A stretch of DNA of 9,206 nt from Candidatus Atribacteria bacterium (GTDB lineage: Bacteria > Atribacterota > Atribacteria > Atribacterales > Atribacteraceae), in the NCBI GenBank assembly GCA_018056205.1, contig JAGPGC010000033.1, positions 1 through 9,206 on the forward strand. The letters are read 5' to 3'. Shown here piece by piece: positions 6,247 through 9,206 of the stretch (within the stretch, counting starts at the first letter, position 1; every line of letters begins with the position of its first letter). The notes below the pieces were generated by a model, which saw only the letters and a program-made list of their open reading frames with translations, was not told the DNA's origin and made no database searches. The position numbers and the translations under genes are program-made.

Positions 6247-7290
6247 TCAGGATGAAGTTTTTAGAATATCAGTTATGGTCTCTATAACGTAATCAATATC
6301 TTGTTTGTTAACCACTCGGGAAGTAACTAATCTAATTAATGTTGGTCCTGCTTGAGTTACCAAGATTCCTTTTCCTTTGAGCCTTTCCAGAAAATCTTTT
6401 CCAGATATACCGGTATCATTAATATCAACTAATATAAAGTTGGTTTGAACCTGATTGAGATCAACTTTTATGCCAGGCAAACGAGAAATTCCCTCGGCCA
6501 AATGACCGGCATTAATGTGATCTTCTTTAAGAAGTTGAATATTTTCATCCCGAAGAGCAACTATCCCACAGGCTGCCAGCCAACCTGTTTGTCGCATTCC
6601 TCCTCCTAACATTTTTCGATATCTTTTGGCTTTTTGAATAAAATGTTGTGAACCAGCAAGGATTGAGCCAACTGGAGCACCGAGACCTTTAGACAACGAG
6701 ACCATAACCGAATCCGTATAATTGGTTATTTTACTGGCCTCGATATTTAAAGCAACGGTTGCATTAAAAAGCCGAGCTCCGTCACAATGAACCGGAATAC
6801 CCTTTTTTTGAGCTAAGTTATAAATAGCCTTTATTTTTTCTAAAGGTGGAATAATCCCTCCATAGCGATAATGAGTAATTTCGGTACAAATCAGACCAGT
6901 ACGTGGATAATGAATGTCATCGGCACGAATTGCTGATTCAATAGCTGACACATCGGGAACACCGGAGCGGTCGGCTATTCCTCGAAACATCAAACCTCCC
7001 ACCACTGCGCCTCCCCCAGTTTCTGACATCCGAAGATGGGCATTTTCTTCGCAGATCAATTCGTCACCACGGTTAGTATGGGAAAGAAGAGCAACTAAGT
7101 TTCCCATAGTTCCGCTGGGAACAAATATAGATTCTTCTTTTCCAAGAATTTCGGCGGCCAGTTCTTCCAATTGAACTTGGTTAGGATCCTCACCATAAAC
7201 TGAATCACCTAATACCGCTTTAAAGGCTACATCCATCATAGTAGGCGTTGGAAGGGTAATGGTATCCCGTCTTAAATCTATGATTTTCAT
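6247..7290 (-). CDS. ltaE: Low-specificity L-threonine aldolase (PLP enzyme)
   Basis: The enzyme splits L-threonine or L-allo-threonine into glycine and acetaldehyde in the cytoplasm; it is a fold-type I pyridoxal-phosphate protein. The 347-residue product shows the family motifs in order: IDLRRDTITLPTP (4-16), VYGEDP (32-37), PSGTMGN (58-64, phosphate binding), ENAHLRMSETGG (82-93), HCDGARLFNA (168-177, the cofactor Asp), SLSKGLGAPVGS (198-209, Lys201 forming the Schiff base) and MLGGGMRQTGW (227-237). I start at ATG 7288-7290, which has GGAG seven bases upstream and matches the usual MKIIDLR N terminus; an open frame extends upstream to a TTG at 7338, but without support. The common ENTHN segment reads EITHY here. 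The last codons (TCA TCC TGA) lie inside a dispersed repeat module. A good promoter lies upstream, so the gene is probably transcribed on its own. Confidence 0.94.
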   Translation of the reverse strand: MKIIDLRRDTITLPTPTMMDVAFKAVLGDSVYGEDPNQVQLEELAAEILGKEESIFVPSGTMGNLVALLSHTNRGDELICEENAHLRMSETGGGAVVGGLMFRGIADRSGVPDVSAIESAIRADDIHYPRTGLICTEITHYRYGGIIPPLEKIKAIYNLAQKKGIPVHCDGARLFNATVALNIEASKITNYTDSVMVSLSKGLGAPVGSILAGSQHFIQKAKRYRKMLGGGMRQTGWLAACGIVALRDENIQLLKEDHINAGHLAEGISRLPGIKVDLNQVQTNFILVDINDTGISGKDFLERLKGKGILVTQAGPTLIRLVTSRVVNKQDIDYVIETITDILKTSS

Positions 7291-7364
7291 TTTTACACTC
7301 CAATTCCACTCAGTAAAAAAGTGTAAAATATTTAACAAAAAGAGTATAAAAGAAGAAATACTTT

Positions 7365-7393
7365 ATTATAAAGATGCCATGATCCATGATCAA
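7365..7393 (-). promoter_or_regulatory. Sigma70-type promoter for threonine aldolase
   Basis: The minus strand has TTGATC (7388-7393), an optimal 17-base spacer, and a perfect -10 TATAAT (7365-7370). Transcription would begin near 7358, about 70 bases before the ATG at 7290. It lies just downstream of the barrel-protein stop (7417), where a new promoter is expected. The -10 also sits in a short inverted repeat (7361-7373), and the -35 lies in TGATC-CAT-GATCA, a possible operator-like palindrome. Confidence 0.55.
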
Positions 7394-7416
7394 TGTTAAT
7401 AACAAAATGAAATATC

Positions 7417-8703
7417 TTAAAAAACATAGGAAACATTTAGAGAAATGGTATCTCCTGCTAAAGCGAACATTGATGTAGCCGGCCCACTTGATATGGAATA
7501 AGAAAAAGTTACCGTCCAGTTATCCTTTGGTTTATAGTCGGTTCCAATAACATTAATCATGCTACCATCTTCAAGACTGAGAATGGAATTTAAGAATGGA
7601 TTCCATTTGTTATCGGAACTAGGTTTTTCTAATCGTAAGAAAAGATAAGATGATACGTCTTTCCCTTCTTCATAAGGAGTTCCTAATAAATAAATTAGAT
7701 TATAATAGGTATTATCTTCAGCAGTATAATCAGCTCCAACACTGGCTTTCCAATAAATTTCATCGAATACATCAACATTGGTAAAATTGGTTGTCCCATC
7801 AGTATTATGGATAGTAATTTGATTGGTCCATTGTTCGGGAATAAACAAGGCAAAATCAGCCCGAAAAGTTACGCCGGCAATTCCAGGAATTTCTCCTTGA
7901 AACTCAGCGCCGAGAACACTTCTTTCTGGATAATCCATTTTGGTTTGAACCGAACTTGAACCATCAGAATTAAGAGTAACATCGGTTTGATAAGGGTAAG
8001 CTGAGAGATAATACCCTTTGAGAAAACTAAAAGCCGTATCAACACTTCCCACTTTACCACGAGCTCTAATGCCCCAGATAGGTTGGGTAAAACTAACTTC
8101 CGGCCTCTCTTTTTCTACTGCTATTTGCATAGTTTGGGGATTCACTCCTAATAGCGGAGCCAATTGATATCCCAAAAGCAAGTTTTCAACATAATCAGGG
8201 GTATAGTTTGGACGAAACTCTGGTTGATAAACTATCTCCATTGACCAGGTAGGATTCATGTACCATTCAACATTGAGAGCCAAAATTGGGATTTTTTCAT
8301 CCAAAGCGCTACTACTGATTGATTGAGAAAAGGGACGGGGATTAATATTATCAATTGGGCTGAAAGCATCACTAGCTCCCCAGGTGAGATTAAGATAACC
8401 CACTTTGAAATCAATATCTTCTGATGGAGTAGCAATACCTTGAATATAGAGTTCATTAATTCGAATTGGGGAATAATTATTTTCAGATTGATATTTCAAA
8501 GTTGTATCAATCATTAAATAGTAGTTATTACTCAATGCTGGGTTGTAAGTTAATTGTAGAGAACTCCCATATTCAAAATTATTGGTATCTACAACATAAC
8601 TCCCAAAAGCAGTTACTTCACCGTTAATATCGGCTGCTAAAGAACATGAAGCCACTATTAAAACACTAGCCATGATGAGGAAAAGATGTCGAATTTTCTT
8701 CAT
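7417..8703 (-). CDS. Outer-membrane beta-barrel (porin-like) protein
   Basis: The product is 428 residues with an N-terminal export signal: MKKIRHLF, then a hydrophobic stretch IMASVLIVASC and SLAAD. Cleavage by signal peptidase I after SLA or SLAA is likely, although VASC (Cys20) also fits a lipobox. The mature part is rich in Tyr, Asn, Ser and alternating hydrophobic residues. It ends in SLNVSYVF, a terminal-Phe strand typical of outer-membrane barrels recognised by BamA. The segment GYLNLTWGASDAFSPIDNINPRPFS (positions 102-126; Trp-Gly-Xaa-Ser-Asp and Pro-Xaa-Asp-Xaa-Ile-Asn-Pro) recalls DUF1302-type barrel proteins. I chose ATG 8701-8703 with GAGGTG seven bases upstream; an in-frame TTG five codons earlier lacks support. 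The substrate, if it is a porin, is unknown. It appears to have its own promoter. No cotranscribed partner is evident. Confidence 0.85.
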   Translation of the reverse strand: MKKIRHLFLIMASVLIVASCSLAADINGEVTAFGSYVVDTNNFEYGSSLQLTYNPALSNNYYLMIDTTLKYQSENNYSPIRINELYIQGIATPSEDIDFKVGYLNLTWGASDAFSPIDNINPRPFSQSISSSALDEKIPILALNVEWYMNPTWSMEIVYQPEFRPNYTPDYVENLLLGYQLAPLLGVNPQTMQIAVEKERPEVSFTQPIWGIRARGKVGSVDTAFSFLKGYYLSAYPYQTDVTLNSDGSSSVQTKMDYPERSVLGAEFQGEIPGIAGVTFRADFALFIPEQWTNQITIHNTDGTTNFTNVDVFDEIYWKASVGADYTAEDNTYYNLIYLLGTPYEEGKDVSSYLFLRLEKPSSDNKWNPFLNSILSLEDGSMINVIGTDYKPKDNWTVTFSYSISSGPATSMFALAGDTISLNVSYVF

Positions 8704-9030
8704 AACCAAGCACCTCAAAGTTTTGGACGTTGAATATTTTTTCTAGCACAGATTGAAAGAAATAAAGGAATAAACAAAACATTAACAGCCGCTTATAATA
8801 GAATTGTGGTTGTCAAATCTTCAAAGCTTCTCATTATACTTATCAGAGTAAACACCATAATATAGGAAATTGCTAAGGAAGAGTGAAATATTCCCGACTT
8901 GTACTGATAATAATATTATACAAAGTATTTTTGGGATTAAACACCAATCTCCAATTCCCCAAGGGTAAACGAAATAGATAGTATAATTAATTTTAGCCCC
9001 TTTTGTAATATTTGCCACTACTATAGGTAT
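8704..9030. other. 327-base gene-free gap between pheA and the outer-membrane gene
   Basis: This gap contains the ribosome binding site and candidate promoter of the barrel gene, and otherwise very AT-rich sequence. An open frame of 65 codons (8821-9018, minus strand, GTG start) has no ribosome binding site and a composition unlike a protein, so I treat it as chance. I see no clear terminator after pheA, no conserved RNA structure that I recognise, and only a minor nine-base direct repeat (TAAACACCA). Confidence 0.5.
8795..8824 (-). promoter_or_regulatory. Candidate promoter for the outer-membrane protein
   Basis: The minus strand has TATTAT (8795-8800) with TTGAAG (8819-8824) 18 bases upstream, placing transcription start near 8788 and giving a leader of about 85 bases. 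A perfect TTGACA lies close by but has no -10 at normal spacing, so the exact elements are uncertain. Confidence 0.33.
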
Positions 9031-9206
9031 TTATTTTTTCCAAAGATTTTTATAACTTCCCAAGATTCGTAGGAATAACGTATGTTCTTCCAATAGTTTA
9101 ATAGCTTTTTTATGTCGATCGTCAACGATATTTCCCTCCCAATCGGCGTAAAAAAGATATTCCCATGGTTTTCCTGGAATCGGACGGGATTCTAATTTGA
9201 CAATAT
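9031..9206 (-). CDS. pheA: Prephenate dehydratase, C-terminal ACT domain, truncated by window edge
   Basis: Prephenate dehydratase converts prephenate to phenylpyruvate in phenylalanine synthesis. Only the last 57 codons are in the window, ending in TAA at 9031-9033. They read IVKLESRPIPGKPWEYLFYADWEGN, then a helix HKKAIKLLEEHTLFLRILGSYKNLW. ESRP is the phenylalanine-binding motif of the regulatory ACT domain, and the pattern ESRPxxxxPWEYxFYxD(F/W)EG followed by LGSY is characteristic of the family. The feedback-inhibition site therefore looks intact. The catalytic part lies to the right of the window, so I cannot tell whether the protein is monofunctional or fused to chorismate mutase. Confidence 0.92.
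   Translation of the reverse strand, partial: IVKLESRPIPGKPWEYLFYADWEGNIVDDRHKKAIKLLEEHTLFLRILGSYKNLWKK

Larger units (their letters stand above)
5949..6257. repeat. Cluster of degenerate palindromic (REP-like) repeat modules
   Basis: The stretch between the PfkB and threonine aldolase genes holds several related modules and no convincing gene. Forward modules begin like GATGAGAYCYTCA and end like CTCAGGRTGA. They lie at about 6046-6088, 6101-6150 (degenerate end) and 6217-6255. A module in the opposite sense lies at 5976-6014 (GTCATTCTGAG ... AAGAATCCCATC), and a partial end at 5952-5965. Most have a self-complementary core: GCGGT/ACCGC (5986-5990 with 5996-6000), ACCCT/AGGGT (6051-6055 with 6080-6084), TTCG/CGAA, and TCATGC/GCATGA (6111-6116 with 6127-6132). 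From memory, closely similar sequences are scattered through intergenic regions of many bacterial genomes. The cluster is less AT-rich than its flanks. The left part of this gap (5740-5948) holds only the promoter candidate. Confidence 0.75.

Noticed and set aside
6083..6292. Plus-strand open frame of 69 codons in the repeat cluster
   Set aside because: It lies wholly across palindromic repeat modules and the 3' end of threonine aldolase, has no ribosome binding site, and its composition follows the repeats.
7291..7338. N-terminal extension of threonine aldolase to an upstream TTG
   Set aside because: No binding site at the TTG, whereas ATG 7290 has GGAG at seven bases and gives the normal family N terminus.
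8704..8718. TTG start for the barrel protein five codons upstream
   Set aside because: It overlaps the GAGGTG binding site that serves the ATG at 8703 and would add charge-poor residues before a normal signal peptide.
8821..9018. Minus-strand open frame of 65 codons between pheA and the barrel gene
   Set aside because: GTG start without a binding site, a cysteine- and aromatic-rich sequence resembling no protein, and overlap with the candidate barrel-gene promoter.

Overview
The window is AT-rich bacterial DNA with nine minus-strand genes and one plus-strand gene (uppP, at the left edge). An apparent outer-membrane beta-barrel protein with a terminal phenylalanine suggests a diderm. The protein set and base composition would suit an uncultured anaerobic lineage such as Atribacterota, but that is a weak inference. 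Most of the window is ordinary housekeeping and metabolic DNA. I see no phage, insertion sequence, CRISPR array, tRNA or rRNA.

Layout, left to right: the 3' part of undecaprenyl-diphosphatase uppP (+, 1-749); a 100-residue orphan protein and a LysE/RhtB-type exporter overlapping as TAATG (-, 751-1685); a ROK-family sugar kinase interrupted by one in-frame TAA that is followed at once by an in-frame ATG (-, 1760-2746); the replication-associated AAA+ ATPase RarA (-, 2908-4236) behind a 139-residue orphan protein (-, 4272-4691); a PfkB-family sugar kinase (-, 4795-5739); a 500-base gene-free stretch with a cluster of palindromic repeat modules (5949-6257); a low-specificity threonine aldolase (-, 6247-7290); an outer-membrane barrel protein (-, 7417-8703); a 327-base gap; and the C-terminal ACT domain of prephenate dehydratase (-, 9031-9206).

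The genes look like several short transcription units rather than one operon. Candidate sigma70-type promoters precede the ROK kinase, the PfkB kinase, threonine aldolase and the barrel protein. The best is the threonine aldolase promoter (TTGATC, 17 bases, TATAAT). Shared themes are sugar phosphorylation (ROK and PfkB) and amino-acid metabolism or export (threonine aldolase, prephenate dehydratase, LysE), with no single pathway.

The points most worth a second look are the stop-start junction in the ROK kinase, the repeat cluster that supplies the last codons and stop of the threonine aldolase gene and perhaps its terminator, and a hairpin that could mask the rarA ribosome binding site. I found nothing that clearly amounts to an undescribed system.
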